Source: Candolleomyces eurysporus
Taxonomy: Eukaryota > Basidiomycota > Agaricomycetes > Agaricales > Psathyrellaceae
Direction: 5' to 3'
Length of the DNA: 64,000 nt
Assembly: GCA_027579435.1 (NCBI GenBank)
Contig: JANBPK010000759.1
Coordinates: forward strand, 48,730 to 112,729
Shown here: positions 33,694 to 46,297 of the stretch, piece by piece
Layout: each line of letters opens with the position of its first letter
How positions within the stretch are numbered: position 1 is the first letter of the stretch
Program-made: the position numbers and the translations under genes
Notes under the pieces: generated by a model
Database searches by the model: none
Told to the model about the DNA's origin: nothing
Seen by the model: only the letters and a program-made list of their open reading frames with translations

Positions 33694-36600
33694 TCACCGC
33701 ATGTCATCCACGTCCATACCACTGTCATCACCATCATCATCATCCCCACCCAGCATCCAGCTATCCATTTGCAACAGAATAAAGTCCACGACGTAACTTT
33801 CCTGTAATAGGCGACCCATCCGAGACATATGTCTCTCAGTGTATGGTATCAACGCTTCCACCATTTCCTTCAAGGCGGTTTCCCCACTGTCGGAAGCTGG
33901 TTTGGTGCCTTCAGAATCATCGGCATCTTCAGCAATCTTCTTCTCCACCACGCTCTCCTTGAACGCCTGAATCACGCTGTCCGCAGACCGCAGCTTGACG
34001 ATAGCAAATATTATGGTTTGAGCCACCGCACTCGTCTTGGCCTGCGTATTCCATGCCCTGACGTATGACAGGAGCTTGACAAGGTCGCCCCCGTCCAACG
34101 CCTCGATGATTCGATCGAGAAGCTTTATGCCGGAAGCAGAACCTTTATCAGCATCTGAGCGTGAGGCGATGACGTTTTGGAATAGTGAAAGCAGACGGCC
34201 AGGTTGCCCTAATGAAAGGGCAAGCTGAATGGCGCGTTTATAGTCGCCCAGAGAAACGAAATTCTGGAATTCTTGGTCCCTATGCTAATATCAGCTTCAA
34301 ATGATTCAGAGACAGACCATCGCAGGAAAACGTACTTCAAGACAAGTTCGGCTCTTTGGTTCTCTTTTTCAACCTCGGTCTCCTCTGTACAATCCTCCCA
34401 GAACGTGATCACGGAGTCCGCTCCCCCAGAAACGATGGTAGAGCCATCCGAAGTAGCCGCGAGGGCCCAGATCTATTCACAATAGGTCAACAGACAGTTC
34501 TAAGAACACGAAGAAGTGATAAACCCATTACCTTGTCCTCGTGGTTATCCAATGTGGCATTACACTCCTCTTCATGTATAGCCCAGATTTTGACCAACCC
34601 ATCCGAAGCCGAACTCACAAGCTGCAACCCAGCATTGAAAAAGTCGACCCGCAATACAGAGTTGGTATGCCCTTCAAACGTCTTCAAACACGAGTAGTCA
34701 TCCAAACTCCAAATCTTCACCGTCTTGTCCCCGCTCCCCGTCGCCAGCACTCGATTCGTTCGACAGAATCGGACAGTCCAAACCCCTCGCTTATGGCCCT
34801 TCAAAGTTCCAAGTGGCTTTAATTCACCTCGAACGCCACTCGAAGTCTGCACATACTCGATGGTATACAGCTTTGCAGTGCGATCTTGGGACCCAGAAGC
34901 GAGCAGCTTATCGTTAGGCGACACGTCCAGCGAATTGATGTCCTTTTCGTGCGCTTTATGCGTCGTAAGGCTCTTGCACCGCAATTGTTGCCCTTCCACG
35001 ATGTTTTCTAGTGAGACGTTTGATAAATCCCACATCTTGATCGTCCGGTCTTGACTTCCAGTCAACATGAAACGCAGATGATTGTCGCTGTTTCTACCAG
35101 ACTCGGGTTTCACTTTCGACATCGCAATGGCGCCCACACTCTCGGAATGTCCTTCGCAGATTGCGACGCATGAATATGACCAGGATTGGTCGAGCGCTGT
35201 GTTGGGAGTTTGGACCCAAACTCTAGCAGAGCGATCTTTACTCCCGCTGGCAAGGAAATAGCCGTCCGAGCTGTTATCTAGGGCAAGCACGATATCGCTG
35301 TGACCTTCGAGCAGCCGCCCATCCAGACTCTCGGGAGAGTAAATGCGGATGAGGGAAGAATTCGTCGCGAGCGCAAGAAGATCTACTGAGGGTTGTGTCG
35401 ACGAAGGAGGGGGACGTGAGCGAATGAATGTGGCGTCCACAATTTCGTCGTTGTATCCGATGAGCTGTTTTGATACGGAGCGGGTTTCCAACGAATACAT
35501 CACAATATTTTGGTCTGCGTGAATTGAGATTATGGTTTGTGCTTGTGCAACGTAGCTGGTTGGAGTACGTTAGAGGAGCCGACGAATTTTTTTTTGGGAT
35601 AGCTTCACTTACAGGACATTGAGAATTTGTTGCTGGTCTTCCTGATCCTCTGACACTGGGTGAGTCTTGCGCTCTCCAAACGTATAGGCTTCCTCTTCGT
35701 CGCCAACATTTCGAACGGCGATACGGCCTTTCTGGCCGCCAAGGTAAACTTGCAAGCCTTTGGTGGTCCCGTATGATGCAGGGTCTTGAAACAAGAACCC
35801 AACCGCTTCAACACGTTCCAGCACAGGTATCGTCTTGACTAGTTGAGGGGGGATACTGCCTTTTTGTTTTCCCTTCTTTTGTTGCTTTGACTGGCCCGTG
35901 GCTGGCTCCAAATCCCATAGCATAATGACCGAATCCCGACCACCGCTCACCAGCCACTTGCCGTCGGGAGAGACATCCAGCCCACGAGGAACGGACACAT
36001 GCTCATCCAGCACCGCTTCAGGCTTTCCACCTCCCGAAGATGTAGATGCCCCATGGGTTAAGTTGAATATCCGGATGCGGTTGTCGACCGACGCTGTAAC
36101 AAGTCGGATGGGACCCATTTGGGTAACAGAGCCAGGATTTTGGGGATGATTGAACGCCAGAGCACTGACAACTCCTCCATGTCCTTTGAATACATGGGTG
36201 ACATAGCCGTTCGCAATATCCCACACCTTCACCACACCGTCGGCGGAACCAGAAGCAAGCAGGGTAGATGTTGGATCCGTTTTGCAGACATGAACAGGAG
36301 CGTCGTGGGCACGAGAAATGGTCCGTGATGGCTGTATCTTCCTTTTTGACGGTTCCAGTGACTGTATGTCGTAGATCCTGAGCGACAGAGACCCGGTGAA
36401 CGCTATGAGATATTTTGCAGAAGCGGTGATGCAGAGAGATGTGATGGATTCTGTGTCCTGGAGGATATAAGCCAAAAAAACAGGTTTACCAACGATACCA
36501 CTTACTCCAGCAAAACGATTGAGCTCTATACCAGTATCAGTATTGGTAAGGACGATTTCTTCTGCAACACAAGTCGCTAGCTTCAACCCGTCTGGGGTGA

Positions 36601-36739
36601 TTGCGACAGGTCCGCCGGTATACAAGGGCGCGATAGTCCGCGCCTTTTTGAACCTAACGATGGGTAAGCTATCTCTTCCTGAGCAGTCAACAGCCACATA
36701 CGAGGTTTTGAGCTTTGGTTTCGCTGTCGAAATCGCCAT
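33694..36739 (-). CDS. UTP13: U3 snoRNP small-subunit processome WD40 protein Utp13 (TBL3)
   Basis: Nucleolar WD40 protein of the UTP-B complex needed for 18S rRNA processing. Start MAISTAKPKLKTSYVAVDCS at 36739. Two WD40 propellers follow; examples are LASGSADGVVKVWDIANGY, WLVSGGRDSVIMLWDLEP, LASGSKDRSARVWVQT, MLTGSQDRTIKMWDLSN, LASGSQDRTAKLYTIEYV, LATGSGDKTVKIWSLDD and IVSGGADSVITFWED. The Utp13 C-terminal helical domain reads FVSLGDYKRAIQLALSLGQP…LLSYVRAWNTQAKTSAVAQ. The end is an Asp-rich tail (DDDDGDDSGMDVDDMR). Introns are seen near 36456-36507, 35565-35612, 34472-34528 and 34276-34333. Length and order match yeast Utp13 and human TBL3. Confidence 0.92.
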
Positions 36740-37461
36740 TCTGAAGGCAGGGAAGCCGAGCGTCAATACTCGATCAACCACTGACGAAAACCAAAATTTA
36801 GTCGCGCTCTCGCTATGTTTGTCCTTCTTTGCCTCCAATGGCGTCGGCCCCCGGANCCCCCGGCCGCCAACAGGGGCGGACACCCAAACGCCCACAAAGA
36901 CTTGGAAAGCGACAAGTTGCCATGGTGCAACCTGACATCTGTTTTTGGTCGTGAAGTATTGAGAGGGTACCTCCTGGCGATCTTTGATTCTCCCAACGAT
37001 ACAGCACGAGCCATAATTGCAACTACTCCAGGCCAAGATTCCAGTGGTCCAAGCATGCCAGGCGTGTTTTGAGTCTACAAGTGGGCGAGAGGATGCGAAA
37101 ACGCGCAACAATAATCAGGTAAATTTCGCTGTCGCGTTTAGCACAGTTACTTAGGACATGTCTCGAGGAAACTTCAAGAGCGCGGTTGACCAATCAATGT
37201 CCTCAAATCGAAGAAACTAGAAAATGGAGAGGAGACGGTTGCAGCCTGGAGCACTCATTGAGCCAAGATATCTGTACACGACAGATGTCACCTATCGTAT
37301 ATCTCAGCGGTGAGCAGGCGCCTCTCAAACTGGCGGAATGCGTCTGACATAATATAGCACTTCCGAGTCGGATATCCTCTAACTGGCAATCAGATCTATA
37401 CTCTACTCAAAGGCGAGTGTGCATAGGAGCTCGTCACAATAGAAGGATAACAGAGCACTAG
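36740..37461. other. intergenic, no gene seen
   Basis: About 720 bases upstream of UTP13. Small open frames (for example 36815-37072) are antisense or frame shadows without family character. One N (36856) lies in a C/G-rich patch. Promoter of UTP13 expected here. Confidence 0.4.
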
Positions 37462-37845
37462 CTACAGCAGTCGAGGATAGGCGTTCGTTCTCCAAGCGGG
37501 GGCCCACAAGGTCCGAGGCTGAATCAACACATCTCCGAACGGGTCCATAGGAAAATCAGGGTCCCCAATGATGGACAAGCCGAGTATTCCGCGATATGCG
37601 AAGCGCGTACGGAATCCAGCGATGCCTAAGTAAAGCCTGAAGGATACAAAGTGGTGTTGCTCATATGTAGGAAATACATAAGTGAATGCAAGCCGTAACT
37701 CGGCAAAGAGTTCTATGGTCCATTGTGTGGTTTTTGTACAATGAGGAATAGTGCGCAGGACATGTCTATGAGTGTGAAGGGGACGTGGATAAAGTGCACA
37801 TACTGAAAATAAAAGAATCTGTTCATAATTACGGAAAAAGTCCAA
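37462..37845 (-). CDS. doubtful small ORF downstream of the forkhead gene
   Basis: An uninterrupted 127-codon frame from MDFFRNYEQILLFS to TNAYPRLL. No family recognised, no signal peptide and no repeats. It follows the forkhead stop codon by 67 bases on the same strand, so it could simply be 3' untranslated sequence. Reported because its length exceeds chance expectation only modestly. Confidence 0.2.
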   Translation of the reverse strand: MDFFRNYEQILLFSVCALYPRPLHTHRHVLRTIPHCTKTTQWTIELFAELRLAFTYVFPTYEQHHFVSFRLYLGIAGFRTRFAYRGILGLSIIGDPDFPMDPFGDVLIQPRTLWAPAWRTNAYPRLL

Positions 37846-37912
37846 GGCCGTCGGCGATCATGAGAAGGACAAGAAAAACAGAAGTAGAACCGCGGAGGAG
37901 ACCGGCGCTCCT

Positions 37913-39197
37913 CTAGACTTGGGGGCGCGTCGACACCCCAGCGCCGAACGATTCTTCTACGTGATGTCTTCGTTTCACTTCTTCGTTGGCGATCCTCTCC
38001 GCCTCACGCCTCCTCGATTGTTCGTCTTCCAAGGCTTCTTGAAGGTCTTGTATGACATTTCGTTGACGTGAAACTTCGGTTTGCGCTTGGGCCAGCTGCT
38101 CCCCAAGCCGCAGAGAGTTCGATACAGCCACAGACCACTGCCGTTTCAGATCTCCAATTTCCTCCTGCAAGCGCTCAATCGTCGCTTCAGGTGTATCCGC
38201 TCCCTGGTGGTTCCGAGGCGGCAAGCCGTTATATGAGTGACCAGGATCGTATGAAAGACTGAGTGCGCCTAATGATTCTCGACGGTCAAAGGGAGACGGT
38301 TTAAGAACGCCGTCTCTGCTGTTGCACTCCTCATCCGAGTCAGGGGGTGCATCGTCATCTGCCATCTCGTGATCCCCGTCTTCGTCGTCGCCAACATGCG
38401 AGGACGACATAGGGGTAATGTCTCTGTTTTGCGTAGCTGTCGACGCCTTCCTAGGTCTGCCCCGCCTCTTCGATGCCTGTGAAGCGCCGTCTTTCGCCGG
38501 GCTCGCAGATGTGGACGCGATGGGCGCCCCATCATGGGCGGAAGACCTGGTCGAGCCCTGTTCCTCCGAACCGGCTCGAGCATCCTTGTTGTTCCTCCCC
38601 CGCTTTCGAGGTCGCTTGGTTCCAGGCGGGGCCGAAAGGTTAACAGTCCAGTACGACCCGAATCCTGGATCTGTCACAGGTCGCGGTTGGCGCTCGAAAA
38701 GTCGGTTTAGGGAAAGATGATGCCGGACAGATTGCTGCCAGAATGAGATAAAGGAACGCGTCAAAGAGATTAGGACTCACTTTCCAGGTAGGACCTGCGG
38801 TTTTATAATAAGGGTACTTCTCCTCCATGGCCTGGTATATTTCACGAATCGTCAAGCGTTTTCGTGGGCTGCCCAATATGGAGCATCGGAGGATGACCGG
38901 GAGCGTGTGCTGCGGCCTGCCATCGGTATCTGGCAGGCACGCTAATGTGTCAGGGCAATCTGGGTGCGGCTCGTGTTCGTATGGTTTATACGAGTTGCTT
39001 TGTGGCATTGGGGCGACTTGTTTTTCTTTGTCCTCACTACTGGTCGCGGTGGGTTCTTCGGGATTGGGGGCGCTGCGCGGCGAGACCGTGATTGGTTAGA
39101 TNAAAAAAGGCAACGAAGAGAACAAAGGAAATGAAACTGACTTGGCTGATTTATTGCGGTGACCCTCCGGGTTCAGAATATTGGAAAGATTCGACAT
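37913..39197 (-). CDS. forkhead transcription factor with AT-hook and coiled coil
   Basis: Nuclear DNA-binding regulator. Start MSNLSNILNPEGHRNKSA; an intron (about 39080-39138) leads to NPEEPTATSSEDKEKQV. The forkhead domain runs from LPVILRCSILGSPRKRLTI through EIYQAMEEKYPYYKTAGPTWK. Across a 46-base intron near 38735-38781 it continues to the recognition helix QSVRHHLSLNRLFERQ and GSYWTVNLSAPPGTK. It then has a basic patch (KRPRKRGRNNK), an AT-hook (SKRRGRPRKAS), an acidic stretch (DDEDGDHEMADDD) and a C-terminal coiled coil (TIERLQEEIGDLKRQW…LQEALEDEQSRRREAERIA). About 390 residues. The target genes cannot be told from sequence. Confidence 0.9.
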
Positions 39198-39574
39198 TTT
39201 CGCCGACGGGAAGATAGCAGCAACCGCTCGACTCACAATTGGGTGAGAGAACCAAGTTGTGGGTCCAAAATTACGCTGATCGAATCTGCTTACGTAACCA
39301 AAAACATTCACAGGAAGTCGCGAAACACACAGGCACACACACATGACCACATCGCATCCCAAACACCCCCGAAACCCCAGGGAATCCTGCAGCAAGAAAC
39401 ATTCCATGGGGACTGAGTTTCGGGTACGAGTCCATTCGTTTCATGTTTCTATTTTCCAGTCTATACAACAAGATCTAAGGTCAAACCTGGACGCACAAAT
39501 ACAGAAATAGTACTAGAATGGGAAAGATAGTCTAGAATTACATTAATCCGGCCGAAAAAAAAAAACAAAAGTCG
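39198..39574. other. intergenic, no gene seen
   Basis: About 380 bases between tandem minus-strand genes. Contains a run of A residues near 39556 and no supported gene. Promoter of the forkhead gene and 3' end of the Zn2Cys6 gene. Confidence 0.35.
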
Positions 39575-42500
39575 CTACGTCCCAAATTGCTGGAAATCGT
39601 AAGGATAATTGATATTGATATTGCTCATAGCTGGTGGAACTTGGGGACCTGGCGGCGCCATGGATTGCAGGGTCCAATCTAACTCGGGTGCCACCATCGA
39701 AGGATCTGACACATTTCCTAACAGATCATGATCAGAACCTTGCCCAGAAAAGGTAACTTGCTGGGTGGCTTGTTGTGGCGGCGGCTGGGGATAGCCCTGA
39801 TTAGTCCGAGGCCACCATTCATAACCAGGGAAAAAGGATGTCGAGGGCACAACTCCAGGCATATCCAGGCCCAGCATGTGTGCCATGAGGCGCGTACTGA
39901 GGTCTTGAACGCCGTTCGCATTATTATTTTGAGGCTGTTCGTTTGGCAGTGAACCGTACACCTCCCGCTGGCCATAATCGGCGGGTCGATTTTGGCCGAA
40001 GGCATCGTCGGCAGCGCGCTTAGACTTACTACGGTCTTGCTGACTTGAGGGAATTTCCCAGTATGTTGCTGTGGTGTTATTCCCCAGATGTACGCCATTT
40101 AACAACTCCCAAGCTCTAGCGGCACTGGGCCAGGCAAGCTACGAGTGATTGAGTATTGGCATGAAAAGGAACACCGATCAGCGCACGTACCTCCAAGTCC
40201 TTAAGCGCTGCCATGCACTGCTTCAATCCGAACGAGGCTTCAACAGTTTCTGGTCTCAAGGTCACTGCAATTGCGTCAAAGATGCCCAGCCCCTGAGGCC
40301 CTGAAAGGACTTACATGTGAGGATGTGCATGATGCTATATTAAAACGGTCAGGCACGGAACATAAGCAAATGTAATTTCAACTCACCCAGTGCCCAAAAG
40401 ATATGAAGTCATAAACGGTGACGCCCTCCTAAGCGAAAAGGTTTCGCGGTACACGGTGACTGCAACAAGAATTGTTAACATGGCAGTATATCGCCCATCC
40501 CACTGTGGCTTACCGATAGAGCTCAGATGCGATGCTGCGGCTCCAGCGAGATCAAAGGCTCGATAACCTATACTCGATTTGCGCACCGTGTCGTCGAGTC
40601 TACGACGGTGGATTTTTAACAGCAGGTCGGCAAGTAACAGAAGAAACACACCTCTTCCAATTGGGAATACTGTATGGATTTATGTGAGCGATAGCACGGA
40701 TCATCCCAAGTCGAGCAATACAACACTCACAAGGCCCTGTATAGGAGAAGCACTGCACCCCAATACCTAATATGTAAAAATAGGACCCCGGGTGGTGGCG
40801 CCAACCGTTTCCCGACCGAATCATATCTCAAATGCTCAGGAAGGGTGATATACCATTGATCCAGCCGACTTTCGAGATCGGAGAGTAGCGCTTGCCGCGA
40901 TTCGCCGACTGGCGGGTGTATCGGATACACCTTCGTCATTATCGAGCCCATAATGACGGCTAATTCCACCCCCAAAATCAGACGTCAGCAATCCCAGTGG
41001 CTATCAATCGGTCCTCACATAGTCTGGATGCAGCGCAAAAGGCACTCATAACCCGACCTGGTACGGGATGGTAAAGAGTGTTGTCGAACTGTTGCAACGG
41101 CTGCCATAGAGTCCTATCCTCGTCCTAAATCGACGCGTCAAACGAATTGAAGTAAATAGAAAAAGATCAATGACTCCTTACAGGATCTACGTCTGGAAGT
41201 AGCGTGTCGTGGTCGCCATCCTTAATCATGATAGGCCGCCCTGTGATATTCGTCGGTTAGCTGGAAGGAGAGGAATTGTAAGTGAACGTACCCATGTAGA
41301 AAGATCCATATCTATCCAAGAACCATCAGCAAGGGTAATAAACAATACAGTGAAACTTGCTCGTACCGGTCTGCTAACATGCAAGCCCACCATATCTGAC
41401 GTCGCGTTTGGCTCTCCTCAGGAGAGAAGAGATCACGACCATGGATCTTCCACTTGGAAGAGTCACAATTGAGGCCCAGGTCATATGCCTGTCGAATATT
41501 AGCGACAGGTGTCAAAGCCTAAATGATACAAACACACCATACGAATGCCCATTCCTAATCGAGTGGTTAGTTATCCAGTACATAGATAAGATAAAGCTGC
41601 ATACCGATGAACAGCCAACCCTGTTCCATGGAGCCTATTTTCACAACTCAGATTACATCCAACAAAAACACGGAAAATCGTACCGATCCCAAACTCCCGA
41701 TACCCCAAAAGAATCAGAGATTGAACAACGGATGGCCGTGAATGTCGAACATTACCTGTGATATGTTAACTAGGAATGGGAAGGCTGACAGAAGAAGCTT
41801 ACAGAGAATTTTCCGCGCAGTTTCGACATACCCGGAACCAGCTTCCCACATCTTACCATTTGCGGGCAACGGCTCCTCATCATCTTTGAATCTTGCAGCG
41901 ACAGCAAACACTGAAAGCAATAACAGCGGCGTGATCTCTTGTGTAGGCTCTGGTCGAGGAGTCGAGTACGATGACGCAGCCGAAGGAGATCCAATAGAAC
42001 TTCGAGTTGAACGCATCGTGAGTTCGTTGGTCACTCGCAAGAATACTGCCACTCACGCCACTCTCCTACAGACTTCTCAGCCAAACCTTTTCGGTAAATG
42101 CAGAGCGCTGCTTACCGTTCGTTATATTCCGACAGGAACCGAGATTTGTAGACGATGGGAAACGTCGCATGGACGTACGTAAAGTACAGGTCGATCAACG
42201 CATCTTGTACTTCGGGCGGTGGAAGTTGAACTTCAACCTCGTCTGCTGAGGTGGAAGGGAGGCCGAACTTCGATGCAGGCCAGACGCGCGCCATGGGTAA
42301 ACGCCTGCATTCATGGTCAACTATCTGGTGAGATGAAAAGCAGAGGAACTATACCAGATTCCGCCTTCAATCCTGTCATCAGCACGTTGGCTCCTGCCAA
42401 GTAAGTGAAGACCACTAGCTTTTCCGTGAAAGCGTACTTCTTGATGTTCATCTAGCGATAATTGTCCCAATTCGTTGGTGGTCTCTCGGAAATCCTCGTC

Positions 42501-43588
42501 ATCTGAGCAGCTTTAAATAACTTAATCCAAACATTTGACATGAGAATTGATCCTCACCACTCGCAGCTGGATCAATCGTATACATGTTACTCCAATCTGG
42601 CGGACCTGTGGAGGTCGAGGGTTGCGCGTTGAGACGCCTTTTCTGTGCAGTGTGGCAATACTGTGGTTCGCTATCGTGGCTGGCATACGATGCACTGGCT
42701 TTCGGATACTGTGGAGTCGAGGAAAAGGTCGTTAGCCTGTTTGACAGGTTATCTTGCCATTCTTTGGTCGGAACTACGGAAAGACCGTGATCTGCCAAGC
42801 AATCAGTGGATATGACAGGGTCTCGGGACCATGGAGCTTGCCTTGACTGGAAGAAACTATCTCTCTGGACACACGGGACTGTCGCAATGCCCTTGATGGA
42901 TCTCGACTGTTGGACATTTCATTGCTCTTCAACACCGATGCAAAGAAGTCTTCCCGTGTCGAACCAACGGTCTGCATCCGCCTGCCGGCAGGTCCCTGCA
43001 TGGAACTTTAATAGCGGGAAACAGAAGCCAGGGGAAATCACGGACATATGGACCCATATCAACTCTGTCCAGAATCTCCCGCGCGAGATCGTCTTGCTTC
43101 AGGTCTGCAACGACGCTCTTGACTCTAGGATCCGGACATTGCAGTATAGCGCCGAGCAATGACTCGACTTGGTGCCATCGCTGTTCTATGGCATGGATAT
43201 AGCCCTTCGGAGGTCCGCGCTTGTAACTTGGACCTATTGAAGGAGGTTGAAGAGTCTTCAGCGCATGTATAATGATATTCCTTACCCAGAAAGGTACACG
43301 CTGAAGAGGTGAAAGTGTCAGGCAGTAAACGACCCAGCCCAATACGAACATACGCGTTCCCGCCTGAGTGCAGCTTTTGCACTTTTTCCCTTCGCCCCCA
43401 GATTTCTCGCATTTGCTTTTTGTTTTCCGGCATTGGTCACAAGCTGACTGTGCATAAGCAGAGACATTCCCCTTGGCCCAGACATCTATGTATTACTCAC
43501 CTCGGCTGCTCCTTTTCCTCGATGCTTGAGAATCCTCTACATGAGGAGTTTCAGCGTCAGAACCATCAGATTCGTGTGGTGGATCCAT
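39575..43588 (-). CDS. Zn2Cys6 fungal-specific transcription factor
   Basis: Binuclear-zinc-cluster regulator with a fungal_trans domain. Start MDPPHESDGSDAETPHVEDS at 43588. A first intron ends at CAGTCAG, giving SSRACDQCRKTKSKCEKSGG; after a second intron the cluster completes as KCKSCTQAGTACTFLG. Then PSYKRGPPKGYIHAIEQRW and HQVESLLGAILQ, the dimerisation coil found in XlnR-like regulators. The middle region contains LIDLYFTYVHATFPIVYKSR, ITPLLLLSVFAVAARF, RMAYDLGLNCDSSKWKI… and SQTRRQIWWACMLADR. The C-terminus holds LDQWYITLPEHLRYD, a Gln/Pro-rich stretch and YPYDFQQFGT. More than ten introns. The spacing between the third and fourth cysteines is longer than usual (SGGEGKK). Exon ends between 40100 and 42560 are approximate. 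Confidence 0.87.
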
Positions 43589-43816
43589 GAGAACAGTGCT
43601 GAGCTGGGGCGACGAGTGTCAAAAAGAAGGAAGAAGAGACGAAAGAGAATAAGAGTGAGAGAGAGAAATGACGGCAATATCTATGGTGTGGAGCACGTGA
43701 GTCGAACCCGTTAAGGGCCTGGTCTCGACCCGCTCCTCCCGCTTCCGATGAATGGTATGTGAGAGTAACTGGTATTCCACGAAGATACATAAATACAGGT
43801 TTGGCGAGATAAAAAT

Positions 43817-44995
43817 CACTTGAGAGGACTGAACTGTAGGGGGGAGAGTATGAAAGAGTCCATCGTTTCCGCCAGTTTCGATGTCTAATGGATCATCAGC
43901 CCTCCGCACGACCAGCAAAAGATGTAACTTCGTACCTTTGTAACCGTTTCAGCCCACCCATCGAGCTGCCATGCCTTTTGCCTCAAGTCCTTACGGGCTT
44001 GCAAATCGCTGTAACAAGAAACGCGGTCATTGCCAGATCCGGTGTGCGAGATAGGTGATGCTCACGGATACTGCCAGAGATGGTGGGTTTGGTGAAGCCG
44101 TCCAATTTGAGAGAACCAGGCTCCCACTGGGGCGACAAATTGGCGACGAGCCTCTATCCCGCGTCTCCTACACGTATAGGAGTGAGCGGTGGTGCAGGAC
44201 GAACTAACAAACATAAGACATACCAGGCCGTCTCCCATTCAAGAAGTGTACCAGGTTTTAGCTGATACGTCCGGAGTTCAAACAAGCCACCCTCCGTATG
44301 AGGAGGTGCCGTTGGGAAGAATGCGAACTCCTGGTTCAACTGGCTATTGCGCGTGTTGACGAATGGTAGCATTGCCTTGTAGGCTTCGGAGTAGTCCTGA
44401 ACGATCTCGAGTGAGAGTCGGACAACGCGAAGGCTGAACAAGCGTACCTTTGACTCCTTGATCAGTCGGGTAGTCTTGTCGTATCCAGCGTAGTTCTCAT
44501 ATTCAAGGATGTGAAGGAATGTATCTTGCTCTCCCACCAGGGTTTCCCAGCTGCCGGTCAGCTTGACCTTCAACTCGGGGTCATCCTTGATACCAGTATA
44601 GAAACGTTCGCTTTGGATGAATGAATACCCAAGCTAGTGAAAGAGAGAAAAGTTGACCATACGCTGCCTTCTTGTATTCGTCGATCAGATGAGGCTTGAC
44701 GCGATGGGCTACAGGGGCCAGTGAGCTCAAAGATTGGGAAGGAACGGCAAAGCAGCTCACTTTCAAACCCATGGACATACTTTCCTCTGCCTACCAGCTT
44801 TGAGTGCTGGAGACTCTCAAGCTCCCCTTCTTTCTTTGCCTCTTCAGAGCCATGGAGCAAAGACTAGGAGCGAGTTCAGATCACTTGAACGTGGTCGATA
44901 CGTGGCAGGCATACCTGCACGGATATCGACCTCCTTCCAGCTGCGGCCCATGCAGAGGGGCTCGTGCTGATTCTGAGAGCGGTCGAAGTGAACAT
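43817..44995 (-). CDS. NIPSNAP family mitochondrial protein
   Basis: NIPSNAP-domain protein, a ferredoxin-like-fold family found in mitochondria. The first exon is a typical presequence, MFTSTALRISTSPSAWAAAG + RRSISVQ. Then SLLHGSEEAKKEGELESL and KYVHGFE, joined over an intron to THRVKPHLIDEYKKAA, then ERFYTGIKDDPELKVKLTGS and WETLVGEQDTFLHILEYENY with GYDKTT. The second ferredoxin-like half reads GGLFELRTYQLKPGTLLEWE, RRGIEARRQFVAPVGAWFSQ, and RLHQTHHLWQYP. The last exons give LRQKAWQLDGWAETVTK, TSKLAETMDSFILSPLQ and FSPLK before TGA at 43819-43817. About nine exons, all reconciled with short introns. The role in mammals is mitophagy signalling; in fungi it is unclear. Confidence 0.88.
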
Positions 44996-45180
44996 GGTGA
45001 TAGTGGAATGGGAAGAAAACGGAGAGAATGCTGGAGAATATTGTGGAGGCAGCAACCGTCCTTATCCTGTGACGTAAGCGGGGAAGNTTTTTGGCTTGGC
45101 ATTGATATTCTGCGTCCATCGTGTGGAAATTGTATTAAACGCAGGTTCCGTGCTAGCGAGATACGAGATAATATACATGT

Positions 45181-46024
45181 TTAATCCATTCTACCCTTCA
45201 GGGTTCGCGTTATCACTTTGTCTTTCGTACTGGAAGAGGCGACACGATAAGGTTAAAAGACTCGAAAATATAGGTATGATACTCACATAATGTGGACAAC
45301 AGCACCCCAGCCAGAAAAAGCGTCTCGGTCCACGGCATTCAGCAGGGTCTGCGAGATGGTTTCGAACAGGTCTTCCGGCTCTAGGTCTGGCTCCCATAGC
45401 CCTTCGGCCACACCATACAACTTCGTGCTTGCGGTACCAGCGACAACAAAGTCTTTGGCAAAGTTCAGACAACCGATAAGATCAGTCGCGGCAATGAAAG
45501 GCTTGATTTTCCCTGTTGGTGTCTTCGAGATCCCAGCCATTACCGGCTCAATGAAATATGGGCCGAATCTGTGTTCGTAAAGTGTTGAAGACACGAGATG
45601 TGCAAACGTCTCTGGCTCAATCTCCCGACCTTCCTTGATCGTATACATGTTCACCCGGTATCGAAAGCGTTCGTGCCTAACACATAATCGGATCAGATCT
45701 TGAAAACAACTGAAAGCGCAAGGAGCTCGTACAGTGTTGCGACGTCTGTGGCCAACCCAGGAAGGCCCACATAGATGCGATCTGTAACAGAGAACACCTA
45801 GTCCCTTGTCAAATTCGCACATCGCCGGCCGAGACACGACAGGTCGGGCTCACCCTCTGGAAGTTGCTTGAAATGCCCAAAGCCTGGTTCCCCAACCGCA
45901 TATCGGCGGCAATGGCAACGCAGTCTTTGCCCAGCATGGCTATGACGGAGCCACCGTTATGATCCATGATCGACTATCGCGCATCTTAGAGCATTGACCA
46001 GGATCGTGGTGCAGAACATACCAT
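45181..46024 (-). CDS. PUP3: 20S proteasome subunit beta-3
   Basis: Non-catalytic beta subunit of the 20S core. The first coding exon is only the ATG (46022-46024); after a phase-0 intron (45974-46021) it continues SIMDHNGGSVIAMLGKDC, so the mature start MSIMDHNGG matches the conserved beta-3 opening. Then VAIAADMRLGNQALGISSN, VFSVTDRIYVGLPGLATDV, and YRVNMYTIKEGREIEPETFA + HLVSSTLYEHRFGPYFIEPV. Further blocks are PFIAATDLIGCLNFAKDFVV, GTASTKLYGVAEGLWEPDLE, and RDAFSGWGAVVHI. The last exon is TKDKVITRTLKGRMD with TAA at 45183-45181. No catalytic N-terminal threonine, as expected for beta-3. Divergent from MOCS1. Confidence 0.95.
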
Positions 46025-46297
46025 CTTTGCAGAGACTCAGAGGGTTGAGAGGAAGTAGATAATTGAGGTACGCGTCCACTATCTGAATTCAGGTTACGCG
46101 TTGCGTGACCCGTCACATGTCACAATGATGTCACAAGCAGGGTTAGTCACGCTCGTATGTTTTGTGGTTACATAGTCCCTTCGACTTCTTCACACCTTTG
46201 GGGATACCTCTTACCAATCCTCCCCCATGTTCTTTGCTAGTGCTTCTTAAGCAGAAGGGACGCAGCTTTGGCGCCTGGACCGTCGACCTAGTCCATC
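46025..46297. promoter_or_regulatory. shared divergent promoter, PUP3 / MOCS1-type gene
   Basis: 273 bases separate the two start codons. The repeated ACGCGT/GCGTTGCGTGACCCGTCAC-like patch at 46070-46112 is G/C-rich. I cannot name a factor. Confidence 0.35.

Noticed and set aside
43680..43745. tRNA-like GGGTTCGACTC on the minus strand
   Set aside because: The arms around it do not pair as a T-stem and no acceptor or anticodon stem can be built around it.
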